Source of the DNA: Strigops habroptila
Taxonomy: Eukaryota > Chordata > Aves > Psittaciformes > Psittacidae
Assembly (NCBI RefSeq): GCF_004027225.2
Contig: NC_044297.2
Coordinates: 1,959,569-2,023,568, forward strand
Direction of reading: 5' to 3'
Length of the DNA stretch: 64,000 nt
The notes beneath the pieces are model-generated. The model was not told where the DNA came from. It saw only the letters and a program-made list of their open reading frames with translations, and ran no database searches. Shown here in pieces: positions 1-15,927 of the stretch. The translations under genes were made by a program, and so were the position numbers. How positions within the stretch are numbered: position 1 is the stretch's first letter; every line of letters starts with the position of its first letter.

Positions 1-19
1 CTCCCCAAAGTGTTGACCG

Positions 20-158
20 TTGATGGGTTTGGGTTGAAGGGAGCTTAAAGCTCATCCAGTTCCAACCCCCTGCTACGGACAGGGACACCTTCCACTAGAG
101 CAGGTTGCTCCAAGCCCCATCCAACCTGGCCTTGAGCACTTCCCTCCTCTTTGCCATC
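20..158 (-). mobile_element. CR1 LINE 3' fragment
   Basis: Resembles the last 140 bp of CR1 with the short tail form (AAGCCCCATCCAACC, without the GTG seen in most copies here). The terminal ATTCTATG repeat has decayed, which suggests an older copy. Confidence 0.85.
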
Positions 159-240
159 ATTTGTTTTAAGGTGCAGACTCAGTTTAAGGTCTAAAGATGA
201 AAAAGGAAATTGAAAGACAAGATTATGGAAACTTTGACCT

Positions 241-1125
241 ATCATAGAATCATAGAATCGTAAGGGTTGGAAAGGACCTTAAGATCATCTAGTTCCAACC
301 CCCCTGCCATGGGCAGGGACACCTTGCCCTAAACCATGTGGCTCAAGGCTCTGTCCAACCTGGCCTTGAACACCGCCAGGGATGGAGCATCCACAACCTC
401 CCTGGGCAACCCATTCCAGTGCTTCACCACCCTCACTGTAAAGAACTTCTTCCTTATATCTAATCTAAACTTCCTCTGTTTAAGTTTGAACCCATTACCC
501 CTTGTCCTACCACTACAGTCCCTAAGGAAGAGTCCCTCCCCAGCATCCTTGTAGACCCCCTTCAGATACTGGAAGGCTGCTATGAGGTCACCACGCAGCC
601 TTCTCTTCTCCAGGCTGAACAGCCCCAACTTTCTCAGCCTGTCTTCATATGGGAGGTGCTCCAGCCCTCTTATCATCCTCGTGGCCCTCCTCTGGACTCG
701 CTCCAACAGCTCCATGTCCTTTTTATGTTGAGGACACCAGAACTGTACGCAGTACTCCAAGTGGGGTCTCACAAGAGCAGAGTAGAGGGGCAGGATCACC
801 TCCTTCGACCTGCTGGCCACGCTTCCTTTGATGCAGCCCAGGATACGGTTGGCTTTCTGGGCTGCAAGCGCACACTGCCGGCTCATGTTAAGCTTCTCGT
901 CAACCAACACCCCCAAGTCCTTTTCTGCAGGGCTGCTCTGAATCTCTTCTCTGCCCAGCCTGTAGCAGTGCCTGGGGTTGCCCCGACCCAGATGTAGGAC
1001 CTTGCACTTGCCTTGGTTAAACTTCATAAGGTTGGCATCGGCCCACCTCACAAGCGTGTCAAGGTCCCTCTGGATGGCATCCCTTCCCTCCAGCGTATCA
1101 ACTGACCTCATGTAAGTGCCCATAA
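241..1125 (-). mobile_element. CR1 LINE, 5'-truncated, with open ORF2 C-terminus
   Basis: The 3' tail (two ATTCTATGAT-like units) is at 241-259, and the element runs antisense to GFPT1. Its minus strand has an uninterrupted 264-codon frame (1123-329) covering the C-terminal part of CR1 ORF2. This is the region after the reverse-transcriptase core, with [44 protein letters not shown] and LERVQRRAT motifs. The reverse-transcriptase active site and the endonuclease are missing, so it cannot move by itself. The intact frame suggests a fairly young insertion. Confidence 0.93.
329..1123 (-). pseudogene. CR1 ORF2 C-terminal remnant (open frame)
   Basis: 264 codons without a stop, beginning at an internal Met by chance of truncation. 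The frame carries the conserved end of CR1 reverse transcriptase polyproteins ([15 protein letters not shown], then [18 protein letters not shown]). It is a retrotransposon remnant, not a host gene. Confidence 0.85.
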
Positions 1126-2541
1126 TGGCACTGCTTTGCTAAAGGAAGTGTGAAACTGAAACTATACTTTTTGTACTGGGGGAATGGTGTTTTACCAGTA
1201 TGTATGTCCACCCAATGGAATTATTGTGTGGTTGATGCATCTGCTACACATGATACAGTATAAAATAACTTGCTTTGCTGCATTTCATTTTGTTGAAGTG
1301 CTGCTGCATGGTGAAATCTGCTTTGGTTTAGTTATATTTAGAGGCGAGATGATGTCAATCTGTTACATAAATGCAGCCAAAAACCACATTTGAGTTTAAT
1401 AGTTCATTGGGGAATTTGATCATGGAAACTTCATCAGTCTCTTACAAGAAACTCTCGAACGAGTTGTTTGTCCCTGGCTTGTCTCATGCAGCCAACGTTG
1501 CAGTATGGAGATAAGGGGAAATGGCATTTTCTCTCTGGTGATGTGGGGAGTTACCATCGTTGTGCCTATGTGAAACATGAACTTGAACAGATTCTGCCCT
1601 AAGCTTCTCCAGAACTTCATTTTGAGAAAACATTATAAACAAGCCAAGTGACTGTTGTTAGTGACTGTTTGGTGCCATTTGCTTCCGTAACCTTCAACTG
1701 CACCAGAACAAAGTAGTCACATTCCCTGTCAGGCTCTGCTATAGTCAGCACAACTGAAGCTCTTCTAGATTCCTTCAGAGCTATTTAAATCTCCCCCAGT
1801 ACAGCAACATGAAAGTTTGTTTGATCATTGTTTAGAAGGGGAAAGACATACTACAAACCTTATTTCTAAGCAACTTCAATCCCAGGCTGGCATCACAGCC
1901 CATTTCAGAACATTTGTCTTGTAAGGCCTTCAGAGCCTTTGCAGTAGCTGTGTGATGCTGTGCCTCTGGTTTGGTGAATACCATTGCCTCAACTTGAGCA
2001 CTGATTTCACTTGCCTGTGCAGCTGCTTATCCCCCAAAATTGGCGGCACCACTCACTAAAGAAGAGGGGTGGGAAATGATGTTTTGAGCTGCCTTTGTGT
2101 TCCTGAAATGGGGTCCAAAAACCTTCCAGCCAGCTGTGCTGTTGGTGCTGGCTGGATGTTAGTGTTGGGCTTCACTGTACATCTCCAGTCCATGGCTCTG
2201 CCCGTGTCAGCATTTACTCGCAGCAAAGAAGGACACAAGTCAGGTCACAAAATAGAATTTGATAGGAATCTTAGAAATATGCCATTTTGCTCGATGTATC
2301 TTCATGTCTTGGAGTATAAGGAGATGGTGCCATTTCATGCCTCCATTTAAGATTTGCTTCAGTGACATTTGCCCTGTGAATTTCATATTCATCTTGGCTA
2401 CTTAATTGGACTGAAAGCTGCCTTTTGGTACCATGGTAAGGTTAAAGCCAACAGCTAGTCTAAGGATTTCACACAGCAGGTGACAACCATTGGGTTACTG
2501 TTGTAGTGACGTGTTTGCTCTCTCTCTCCTCCCCTTACTAG

Positions 2542-5084
<2,543 letters not shown>

Positions 5085-8000
5085 AAGATCATCTGAATCA
5101 TAGGGGCAAAGGGGGATTAAATGAAAGACTTTTTTTTGGTACCAAAATAACTTGATTTTAAAGTCCCCTAGGTAAATCTTATTTTGGTAAATCATTGTTT
5201 GTGTATAAGATCACCATAATTCCATTACATTAGTGATTGTCAGATTGATTCCACGTGCTATGTCAATAGCTTTGGGGTTTTTTGAACAATAGACTTCCAT
5301 GAAAGATGTTCAGTGGTTTTCTTTAAAGATGACTGAGTCTTCTAGGGAAGGGGCCTCCACTTTACAACAATGTGATTGTTTCTTATCCACTGTGGCTCAC
5401 TCCAGTTGTTGATGGAACCATGGAACACCATGGAACATGTTACCTGTCGTGCTCTCAGGCAGTGAAGCAGGATACCAGAGTATCCAACGGGAACAAGAGC
5501 TGCTACTGGTCGTGCTTGTGCAGATAGTTTAACAGGTAGCATTGGGGGTAAATTTCTGCCTCGTGTACAAAAGGGAATTCAACTGACCTGTCAGCCTTCT
5601 AAAGTTCATGTGCTAAGAAAGCAGTGTGGCTTCAGCAGGATTTTACCTGTGCCAAATACTTTGCCAGTGACAATCGTGTGGACTCGGTGGGCCACAACAC
5701 AGTGTAACACCAGTGTAGACCTGTAGTTGTGCCCGTGAAGACAGTGGAACTCATGCCTTCAAGTATAAATGGAAGCTGTGGCCGACTTGGTGTGGAGGCT
5801 CCAAGTGGGAGAAGGAGGAAAACCAGCAGTGCTCAGTCTGTGCTGGTGTCTCGTTGCTGTTGGTTTGGGCTTTTTTGAATACAAGTCTGTCTGTATTGAG
5901 GATTCCCCCTCTTGAACTGAGCACTGTGGCTCTATAACACGTCCTGAGGAACCAGCCTTGTGCTGCTGCAGGTCACTGAGTAGTCAGAATGTGTAGAAGA
6001 GAGTTTCTACCTTGTATCTACAGAAGAGAGGGCACTAGAGTCCCCCTCCTGAGGCTCGCTGCCTTAGCCACAGTCCTGTAATGAAAACACAGGTTCTGGG
6101 GTGATCAGGAGCAGGTTTTATGTGACTTGTGTCAAATTCAGCTGGTTTAAAATTGGAATGGCTAGAAAAGGCTCTACAGACACAACAGAAATACATACCT
6201 TGGTAATAGTTTTATAACAAGCTTGCAGAGAATCGGCAATGACACACAAAATCTACCTTCAGGACTTAATACAGACTTTTTCAAAGCCATTAAAGGGCAG
6301 TTAGCCATGTAGTTCCCCTAATGCAAAAAGGTGAATTTCCTACCAGCTTGATGGGTTCTGAATTGGCTTTACACACACCCCATAGAAAGCAAAACCCCCT
6401 ACAGGGTGTGAAGCGACACTTGCCACGTGCTGGTGAACGTTCCCCATCACTCACTGCCCCTGAGGAATGGCTCTAACACTGCCACTGCCCCTTAAAAGCT
6501 GGTTCTCCCTGCACAGGGGACCACTGTGTCTGTAGCAATTCTGGTTTATGTAAAAACCACAGCAACTATTGAGCTTCAGTTCGGTGTCAGCTCAAGGCTT
6601 AGTTTTATTCTGAGTATGAGATGCTGGAACCAGCTTCTCAACCAATCTATGTATGTTTATTAATACACAGAATTCAGGCTGTTCATCTCCAAACACACTG
6701 TGCTGCCAGTGTCTGTTTAAGAACAAAGTAGTAAATACTGCATTTTATTTGTACACTGACTATGCCAGTTACATGCCTCTGCTTAAACATGACCAGTGAC
6801 TTCCCTGCTTCAGCTGGAGAAGATGCTTGTCCTTAAGGAAAAGCCAGCTCGTGTCCAGTGCTAACAAAGTGAAGACAGTTCCTCTTCCTCCTCCTCTCAT
6901 TCAGCTTGTGTAAGAGAAACTGTGCAGACCTGTTGAGCAGAGGGCTGGAACAGGCAGTTTCCCCCCAGCACAAGGACTTGCAGTGTCACATCCTCTGTTC
7001 TCATTAGGAAGGGGTCTCATGTGAAAGAACCCTGCAAAAGGAATTATTTAAAGCCCTTTTCCTCCTATTCCACTCAGAAGAAAAGCAGCCAGCTTTGCTT
7101 TTCTCAAGCCTTGTACGGGTGACTGTCCACTGGTTTCCCAAGTCTCCTCACAACCAGGATGGTTGATATCCCTGTTACAATACAAGTTGCTGTTCAGTAG
7201 TTGGATAATTCAGGCTGTTAAATATTTATGAGTAAGTTGTACACAAAGAGGACCAAAGAGCAGGAGTCTGAGTTAGACATGTCCGACCCTCACGTCGGGT
7301 GTAACTGTACAGATAGTGCTGAGCTATTTGCTTTTCTGCTGGGATAGATAAACCCTTATTCTTTGTAATTTAAGACATTAAAACTCATGACAGATTCCTC
7401 ACTGTCAGAAGGAAGGTAGCATTCACCCTCTGCATCCTCCCGGTCGCCACCACACTGCCTGAAGCGCATAAACCCGCCTGCCAGGACAGAGGTTTACTCG
7501 CTACTTGCAACTCTTGTAAGGCTGTTGTAAGGTTAAATAGCAAAGAATGTCACGGAGCACACTTGCTATGAAGAATTCCTCTGCTGAGCGTGGTAGGGCA
7601 TGGTTCAGCATCTCACTGCTGGTGGTTGCCATGGCTGTGAGGTGCAAGTGTATAGAGGACTCCCTTTGGCTTCCCTTTACCTCATCTCGTCTTGGTGTGA
7701 TGCATTTTGATGAACAGATGATGTTTCTCTTTTCCTTAGGCAACTTTTAGGATGTCTCGTGGTATTTATTAACAGCTAGGCAGTCTTCTGCTCTCCAGAA
7801 TGAATGTTTTGCTTACTGAGCCAGTAAAAATTCCCTCCTTCCTAACTGAAGTGTTTAAAAGTTCAATAGCCCTGTCACTAAAATTGAGCCACAGGTAAAC
7901 ACAGATAAAGGCCTTTGCATTTGGAACAGCAGCTGCCTCTTACTGAGTACTTTTGACAATTTATCTCTATTTAAGTAGCTCTTTTCCTCATCTACATCAA

Positions 8001-8861
8001 CAGAAGCCTAAAGAGAAGCACATGCCTGTAGGTCTTAAGGGGTTTTAATCACCAAAGACCAGAGAACCTTCATCTCTGCATGTGTTGTTTCTGCCCAACA
8101 GACCTCAAACCAAGTCCACACTGCTCTAAGGCTATTCCACACCAATAGAAAATTAAGTTGTACATGGAATAGCCTCTGTCAGGGAGGTTTTTCCCTCCTG
8201 GCTCTACTGAGGAAGGGCTGTAGATAGTTGTATCCTCAATTTGTCGGATGAGTGAGTACTGCCTGTGTGCCTGTTCCTACAGAGAGCCCAAACCAGCCCT
8301 TGGGCAGCCGTGTCCCTGTAAGGTGCAGCAGTGACACAGCAAATGCCATCTCCTTTTAGCAGGGTCCGACTTGAAGCTGATTTAGGTACCACTAACACGG
8401 GGCTGCTCGTCCAGCCCCAGAGCTGAAAACCCCCAATGGGCAAGTCTCAACCCCTCTGTATGAAAGAGCTTCACACAGACCATTTCCCAGTCAAGCAGGA
8501 GGGAGCTCATGGACACAACACATAATGGTGCTTGGTTCGGAGCCTTAAAACTAGCCTAAACACACCAGGTTTGGTTAAGCTGCAGATTGAAGCATCTAAA
8601 GGCATAAGGAAGCCCAACACGTGAGTGTGAAATTGGGCTTTTCCCCTTTGGAGCTGCCACGGGCAGCCCTTGACCCCACGAGTAGGTGCCCAGCGTGTGG
8701 ATGAAGGGAGGGATTGGATTGAGCTCTTGAAGCAGCACATCCGTGTTTAGCTGTGGCTAATTTTAGATCCTACCTGGATGTACCAAACTTGCCTCAAAGC
8801 GTGGAGTCCCTCCTCTGCATCAGGAACGGGAAGAAGAAGCAACAAGGAAGTGTTTGTTTTG

Positions 8862-8867
8862 AATAAA
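8862..8867 (+). terminator. GFPT1: Possible alternative polyadenylation signal, GFPT1
   Basis: AATAAA follows a TGTTTGTTTT stretch about 260 bp before the stronger signal at 9121. It could produce a slightly shorter transcript. Confidence 0.35.
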
Positions 8868-9120
8868 AGGAAAGAAAACTCTTTGCCTTCCATTCAGTTT
8901 GTGTCAACAGACATTTGAAGTGGCAAATACCCCCGTTTCTTCCCTCCTAGCTCTCTCTGCCTCTGCTTGTACATAACCCAGCTGGCTTGGTTAGTGGGGA
9001 CCAGTCTGTACCTTGTTTCCTGTTGTGTGCTGTATGCAGAAGATGTCTTTTCTTTTGTCTGTAGTGTTTTATAAGTTGGGTTTTGTCTTTTTGCTTACTC
9101 TTTTTGTATCTCACCCTTTG

Positions 9121-9126
9121 AATAAA
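9121..9126 (+). terminator. GFPT1: Polyadenylation signal AATAAA, probable GFPT1 3' end
   Basis: A canonical AATAAA is preceded by a T-rich stretch (about 9040-9118) and followed within 20 bases by a CA/AAAC likely cleavage region. A TG-containing stretch lies downstream (about 9153-9170). Confidence 0.65.
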
Positions 9127-12100
9127 ATCAAGTGCCCTACATGAAACAAAGAGAACTGCTGGTCTTCAGTTGAACCCATTCAAGAATAGGAAACCCCCAT
9201 CGGAGTTAAGGGCAGCATGTACAAAGCAGAACAACCCAAGGCTTGGCTCACCCGTGTCCTGCCTGAGATGCAGACTCTGTTTCCCAACCATGATTATCCA
9301 CTAACCGAGAAGAAAGCCCCTAAAATGCCCCTAAGGCAGAGCAGTTGGTGTTACCTTCTGCACCTTCACTCTCATTTAACTCCCACTTTCCTAACACTGG
9401 GTGAGACAAAATCGCAGCACAGCCAAGAGAATATTCCACATGTTCCACAAGTGTTGGAAGTCCGGGTTTGGAGAAGGAGAAGGGGTTTGGGTGCAGCCAG
9501 GTTGCTGTGCTGAGCCAGCAAGTGGAGGATGAGGCCATGGATAGCCCACAGGGACTTGCTCTTCCCACCACCACCTTTCCTATACAACTAAAACACCATG
9601 AGGCTCCTCTTTAAGGCTCATTGCCTTGAACCAATGCATGTACCTTTAGTACCACAACAGAATTGGTGCCTACATGGATGTCAGGAGCAAACTGTGCACT
9701 TCTGCTTGCTCAGAGCTGCAAAAACCACAGTCACGAGCAAAACCGCATCAAACAGCTCAAAGCTTTAGGCTTTCTTGTCATAGCCACAGGTCCCATCCAC
9801 TCAGACACTAAAGGAGCAGGGAATATTGTGATGGATCAGCACAGAAAACTGCCTTTGTGCAGAACCTTCCCTAAGTGACACCAGGCACCATCCATGTCCT
9901 GCCAGGGAGGGGACAGGGATCCCTGTTCCCTTAATACATTCTAAGTATGAGCCTCCAATGCACAACGGAGCTGTAGCATCACCAGTAACTATGAGACACT
10001 GCCGGGGTCTGGTTTGCTCATGTCCCCACTGGGACCACGTGAGCCCACACTCGTGTTTAATCTAAGCTAATAAAGGTGGCAATGAGAAGACAAAGGCAAA
10101 GGGAGATGCAGGGTCCTGAGCAAGTTGATCCCGAGCTCTGGCTGCAAGAAAATCATCTCCTTAAGTCCTGATGTGGCTAAAAGTAAGACACGGGGTGAAG
10201 GACCTGCAGGCCCTTTGTGCAGGAGCTCCTCAATGCTGCGTTAACCATCTCATTCACTATGACATTTGCAGCTAAATAAGCTCCCAGGAGCAAGGTGAGG
10301 TTTGCAGAAGGGCATAAACACTTGGGTTGGATATATTATAACAGATTTGTCTGCTCCTGGGTGCCTTTAGAGCAGCCTCCTTAGACACCCATCACACCTT
10401 GCACAGCACCGGGGCCTCCAGCACAGCTTCAGCGCAGAGCCTCAGGCTGCTGCTGCTGGTACCCACCGATACAGATTCCTTTCATTTGCCTTTATTTACC
10501 TTTTCTGCCATAAAGAAGGGCTCACCCTCGCCTGCAGGAGGACAGGGCACAGCCAGGACCCTGCAATGGGGTTTATTCAACACCTGATTCTCCTCTTGCT
10601 CACCCTGGTGAACTGTTTTCCACCCCTGCAGAGCATCCCGGAGCCCTGAACAGTCTCTGTGTGCACAGCAAGAAAAGCCAGTTCTGAGGTCCCTGGATGA
10701 GGCTCAGTGAGAAGCAGCAGCCCAAAGGGTCTGCCATGGGGAGTCCTCACCCCAGAGCCCTTTTGGACACAAGCAGCTCACAGCAGCACCTTTGCTGGAC
10801 ATGGGCAGCGCAAGGAAGGGGTGTTTTCCCTATAGAATTAACTCCTATTGAATGAACTGCCTCTACTTGTTACCCAGTGGACACCCCAACCTGCTGAGCT
10901 TGTGGGTCCTGAGCTCCTGGAGCTTCCCAGCCCCACAGCAGCAGCACAGGGCATTCAGAGCAATAAGAAGGATTTAAAGGCCTGAGCTTTAGCTGATGGA
11001 ATTCTTGGGACACATTAAAACTCCCTGCACAGGGGTGGGAATTCACCCGCTCTTTGCTGAGCAGCTCTTGCATCTATTACACCTATTTGTGGCTCTCCAT
11101 GTTTCCAGCTTCTTGGCTTGGAAGGTCCAACAAGCAACAGGCTGCAAAGCTCAGCTTCACCTCCCGTCTCTGCCACCTCTACCTGTGTGATCACTGCCCA
11201 CGATCAGCCCCTGAGCCCTCCTGGCAGAGGACTAACAGCACCCAGGAACCCACATTGCTCTGCACAGCCTAATTTATCACACAGGAGACCATCCTTTCCC
11301 AAGAAGGATGCTTTACCCATGCCTTTCCCAAAGCAGCGAGAAGGCAAACCCTTGGGCACTGCTGTAGTGTCAGCATCAGACACATACAGACCACAGAGCT
11401 CCATCACCACCATCAGAGGACCTCGGACGCTTGGCTTCAGCTGCAGCTCAGGATTCCTGCACTACTTTCAGCCTGACCCAAGAGCTCCTCTCTGTGCTTA
11501 AAAAGAGGCGATTTCTCACTCATTCCCATGCGTTTATCATGGTTGGAATAAACTGCAGGCGTTTAACAACAAAAGGAGAAGAAAAAAGCACATGGACTTG
11601 CCAAGATGGTCCACTCGGTGCTGCAGAGGTTACCCAAGCCTAAGAGAACAATCATCAGACCCACAAAGCAGACGTGCCGGGCTCCTTCCCCCCTCCTCGG
11701 CTTCATTCTTTATAGTTTAGGTCAAATCAAATCTGTTCCCATGGTCCTTACAAATCCCTATGGAAACGACTTTAAACAAACATGGTGCTGGCCGGGGCTG
11801 GGCAGGGGGAGCAGCTTCGCTCCAACACTGGATCCCGACCGCAGCCGTGAGCCCAGACACGCTGGAGACACTCACACCCCAGCACGGCTCCGAGCGCAGG
11901 GACAAGGAGGCTCCCGGGGGGTCCCGAGCATCCTGAGGCACCCCTGGACCACAGGCGGGATGGGTGGAAGTGGAGGGTGACCAAAGACCTTGTCAAGCAG
12001 AAAATGACCCTGCACAGACAAAGCCCAAACCTCGGCTGTGCCGAAGTGATGCTGCAGCTCCTGCTGAGAGGAGCAGCCAGCAAACTGCATGGGATGCAGT

Positions 12101-12144
12101 TGGGATGTGGGATGTTGGCACATGGGATCGAGCATCCTCAGCGT

Positions 12145-12280
12145 GTTTGTGATGACACTGAGCTGTGTGGTGTGGGTGACACGCTGGAGGGAAGGGATGG
12201 GATCCAGAGGGACCCGGACAGGCTGGAGAGGTGGGACTGTGCGAACCTCATGGAGCTCAACAAGGCCAAGGGCAAGCATC
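12145..12280 (+). mobile_element. CR1 LINE internal fragment
   Basis: An ORF2 piece with DTLEGRDGIQRD and CANLMELNKAKGK in one frame, matching the stretch just upstream of the C-terminal motifs. Its 3' border is not clear. Confidence 0.75.
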
Positions 12281-13327
12281 CGAGTGATGCTGCAGGACGT
12301 TCACTTCCCAAAGGAGAAGGAGGCAGAGCCTGGGGGCAGTCGTCTCTCCTCCAGGCACTGCTGCATCCAGGGAAGGACATTGTCCTTCCCCTCCTCACTG
12401 AGATTTGGTGGTTGTTCAGTCCCTTGATGCCACTTTGTACAGTGTGAGGTGCCACTGGAAGGAGGACACGGCTCCCGGTGAGCAGCCGAGACCAAGGGAG
12501 AGCTCAAACCTGCTCCTAACCCCGGCACAGCTTAAAATCCATCACGTCTGCCCAAGGAGTGTCCTATACCTCAACACTTCACCCTCCTGTTCGTGTCTAA
12601 GTGGTCCTGTCGCCAATGCCGACATGGAAAGGCAATGAAGCACCAGCTGAAGCACCAGCTGGTTTGTAGCAGAACAGCAGCCAGATGTGGACAACTGGAC
12701 ATACACTGGTCCCAGCTCCGAGAAGAACTGTTCCTGAGCAGATGTGGGTGGTTGCTGTTAGCACAGGGGGGAAAAAGAACCTCAGCGAGAACCTGGGCTT
12801 TAACACTGTGGAAATAGCTCAGAAACAATTCTCCCATCAGCAGGGAAACGAGCTGGGGCAGGATTCACCAGCCTGGGAATGCTGCTGTCTTTGCATTGCT
12901 TGTTTCAGTGACTGTGGAAAGCGCTACATAAAGTCCTGTTCCAAAGGGAAATAGCTGCTGTTATGCTATGGCTGGAAAAACAGATGAAGAACTACAGCTG
13001 CTCCTCAGCCCATGGAGCCCGAGTGGATGCTGCTTCCCAGGGTGGAAACGGGTAGAAAAGCCCAAAGTGAGGGGTCCTGTGGGACCTACAGCAGCTCCCG
13101 ACCTCACAGAGGCTGTGGCTGACACTAACAGTGGCCGATCCTGCTTCCTGCCTTCCCCAAGGGAGTTTGGGAGGTCACATCCGAGGCTCATGGTCCATCA
13201 GAGCCCCAGAGCAAGGCTGCAGCCAAGACCAGACCAGCTCCAGTGCTGGGCTTGAAGCAACTGCCTCATCTCCAGCGTGTTTTGACAGCAACTGTGTCCT
13301 GGCGTTCCCAGAACACAATCTCTGGTC

Positions 13328-13758
13328 AGGGGCTGGAGCAGCTCCTGTATGGAGCCAGGCTGAGAACATTGGGGCTGTTCAGCCTGGAGAAGAGAAGCTG
13401 CGTGGAGACCTCAGAGCAGCTTCCAGTGTCTGAAGGGGGCTACAAGGATGCTGGAGAGGGACCTTCATCAGGGACTGGAGCGATAGGACAAGGGGTGATG
13501 GGTTTAAACAGGGGACAGGGAAGATTTAGGTTAGATCTAAGGCAGAAGTTGTTCCCTGTGAGGGTGCTGAGGCGCTGGCACAGGGTGCCCAGAGAAGCTG
13601 TGGCTGCCCCATCCCTGGCAGTGTTCAAGGCCAGGTTGGACACAGGGGCTTGGAGCAACCTGCTCTAGTGGAAGGTGTCCCTGCCCGTGGCAGGGGGTTG
13701 GAACTGGGTGAGCTTTAAGGTTCCTTCAACCCAACCCAGGCTGGGATTCTGTGATTCA
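13328..13758 (+). mobile_element. CR1 LINE 3' end, 5'-truncated
   Basis: Starts in [13 protein letters not shown] coding sequence and ends at TTCTGTGATTC. It has the GTTTAAACAGGGGA-type body with the longer GGGGCTTGGAGCAACC tail. Confidence 0.9.
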
Positions 13759-14809
13759 CCAACACCCGGCTCCCCCCTGGGGGTGCACACTGATTTGCAA
13801 ACCTCCACCACATCCTGGAGGTGCTCAGGAGGGACTAACAGAGGGGCAGGAAAGAGAATCAGAGCTGCTACATCACACACCCCTTGAGAGCAAGGATTAA
13901 TCATGCTGAGTTTTCCCTGTAGTATCCCAGTTACAGCGAGTAATCCCATCAAGCCTGGACCATTCTCCTGCACACACAAAGTTCTCCTTTGCTTAAGCCC
14001 AGCACTAACACCACAGAAAGCAGTACCCCTATGTCAGGGCTTTTCACCCCTGTGGCTGACAGGATGGAACCTCCAGCTGCCCGTGGCCATTCCCAGATGC
14101 CGGATCCCATTTTGGTGTGGAATTGCAGCCGCAGCTCCTGCTCCACAGGCTGTTCTGTTCTCTTTATGGCCTGTCCTTCTTGCAGGTGGACCGCATTGCT
14201 GCCTCCAGAGACTGAGCATCACCTCTGCCCGAGCCACTGCCTCCGAGCACTGCCAGAGCCTCCAGGGGAAGGAGAGGGTGAGCTGCAGCACCCAAGGGTG
14301 CCACCTCCTCTGCCCGCACCAAGGGCGGCGCTGAGCATCACTCAGGTCCCATGCTCTGCACAGCACAACGCTGGAGTGTTTTGCACTGAGTAAGGCATAG
14401 AACCCCCCCTTAGAGACAGCCCCAGGTTACTCTACTTGCTGGTTGTGTTTTGCACTGCAGATCTTGCTTTGGTTCTAGGCTTTAAACAATAAAAGTCTCC
14501 AAAGAGGACCTGAGTTTTAAAGCAAGCGCCAAACCCAGAGCATCCTGCTTCAGAGATGCCCGTTTGGGTTTTCTTGGGTGGATTCTTCCCTTCTTGGCTT
14601 CTGCAGCCCAAGAAACAAAGTCAAGGTCATGATTCCCCCCCACTCCCCTTCTGTCCCTGTTCAATGACAGTTTTGAGGGCTTATGTTGCTTTGACTGGAA
14701 TTCCCAGCCTGCATTTGGCGTGGGGAGGGTGTGTCTTATAGAGCCAGTACACGAAGACTGGAACTTTAGTCCCTGTGATGGTTTTGTGAACAAGAGCCTG
14801 GCTGGACAG

Positions 14810-15505
14810 TCACAGAATCCCAGAATGGTTTGGGTTGGAAAAGACCTTAAGATCATCCAGCTCGAACCCCCTGTCACAGGCAGGGACACCTTCCACTAGA
14901 GCAGGTTGCTCCAAGCCCCTGTGTCCAACCTGGCCTTGAACACTGCCAGGGATGGGGCAGCCACAGCTTCTCTGGGCACCCTGTGCCAGCGCCTCAGCAC
15001 CCTCACAGGGAAGAGCTTCTGCCTCAGAGCTCATCTCAATCTCCCCTCTGGCAGGTTAAAGCCATTCCCCTTGGCCTGTCCCTTCATCCCTTGCCCAAAG
15101 CCCCTCTTCAGGTTTCCTGGAGCCCCTTTAGGCACTGGAGCTGCTCTAAGGTCTCCCCTTCAGGAGCCTTCTCTTCTCCAGGCTGCCCCAGCCCAGCTCT
15201 CTCAGCCTGGCTCCAGAGCAGAGCTGCTCCAGCCCTCGCAGCAGCTCCGGGGCCTCCTCTGGCCTCGCTCCAGCAGCTCCACGTCCCTCTGGTGCTGTTG
15301 CCCCAGAGCTGGATCAGGACTGCAGGGGGGGTCTCCCCAGAGCGCAGCAGAGGGGCAGGATCCCCTCCCTGAGCTGCTGCTCACGCTCTGGGGGTGCAGC
15401 CCAGCACATGGGGGGGTTCTGGGCTCAAGCACACACTGAAGCCGGGTCATGGGGAGCTCATCCTCACCCAACACCCCCAAGTCCTTCTGTTCTCCTGCTA
15501 AGCCC
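14810..15505 (-). mobile_element. CR1 LINE 3' end, about 700 bp
   Basis: The longest copy of the second body type (CCTCTGGCAGGTTAAAGCC and ACTGGAGCTGCTCTAAGG in plus-strand reading). It runs from the tail at 14810 to the EKDLGVLGEDELPM-coding region near 15500. Its reading frame is broken. Confidence 0.92.
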
Positions 15506-15927
15506 AGAGTGTTAAAAGCCAAGGGGATCCCTACCTACTGTTCTGCTCATGATCTGTGTTTGTGCCACTGAATCCATGGATTCTCTGGCGGGGCTCCCAC
15601 GGTTTGTGCCTTCCTTTCTGGTCCCCACTTTCTGGTCTGTTTCTTATTTATTTAATGCTATGTTGTGGGAATGTAGAAATGTGCCACTGTGGATGAGGCC
15701 GGTGGCCTGGGTGGTCCAGCCCTTGGCCTCACTGATGTCTGTGTGAGCCAGATGGTTTCAGTAAGAAATCATCCTGAAGAGGTACAAAGCAAAGGGCAAA
15801 GCCTACATTTGGATTGCCCCAGCACTGACAGCACCGCCAGACACAAGTCCCTGCTCCTCCTCAGCTCACTGCAATGCAGACACTTGTGCCAGCACCAAGA
15901 GTCAGGAGTTGTGTAACTCTGCCCATG

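Larger units (their letters stand above)
1..2541 (+). other. GFPT1: GFPT1 intron (3' part; 5' end outside window)
   Basis: This holds two CR1 pieces (20-158 and 241-1125). From about 1126 to the splice acceptor at 2541 I see only unique, moderately AT-rich sequence with no exon, repeat array or RNA gene that I recognise. Confidence 0.85.
5085..9143 (+). other. GFPT1: GFPT1 3' UTR (predicted)
   Basis: About 4 kb follow the stop codon without any CR1, coding exon or tandem repeat. It ends at an AATAAA signal at 9121-9126 after a U-rich stretch. A long 3' UTR is usual for vertebrate GFPT1. Upstream AATAAA at 8862-8867 and ATTAAA near 7376 could give shorter forms. The extent is inferred from the signals only. 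Confidence 0.7.

Noticed and set aside
11118..12447. Several 100-160 codon frames in the intergenic region
   Set aside because: They overlap on both strands and in several frames, lack domains, and partly cover a CR1 fragment (12145-12280).
13243..13668. 141-codon plus-strand frame
   Set aside because: Most of it is CR1 ORF2 C-terminus fused by chance to upstream unique sequence.
14482..14889. 135-codon minus-strand frame
   Set aside because: It overlaps the CR1 tail at 14810, has no recognisable domain, and matches composition-driven chance frames.
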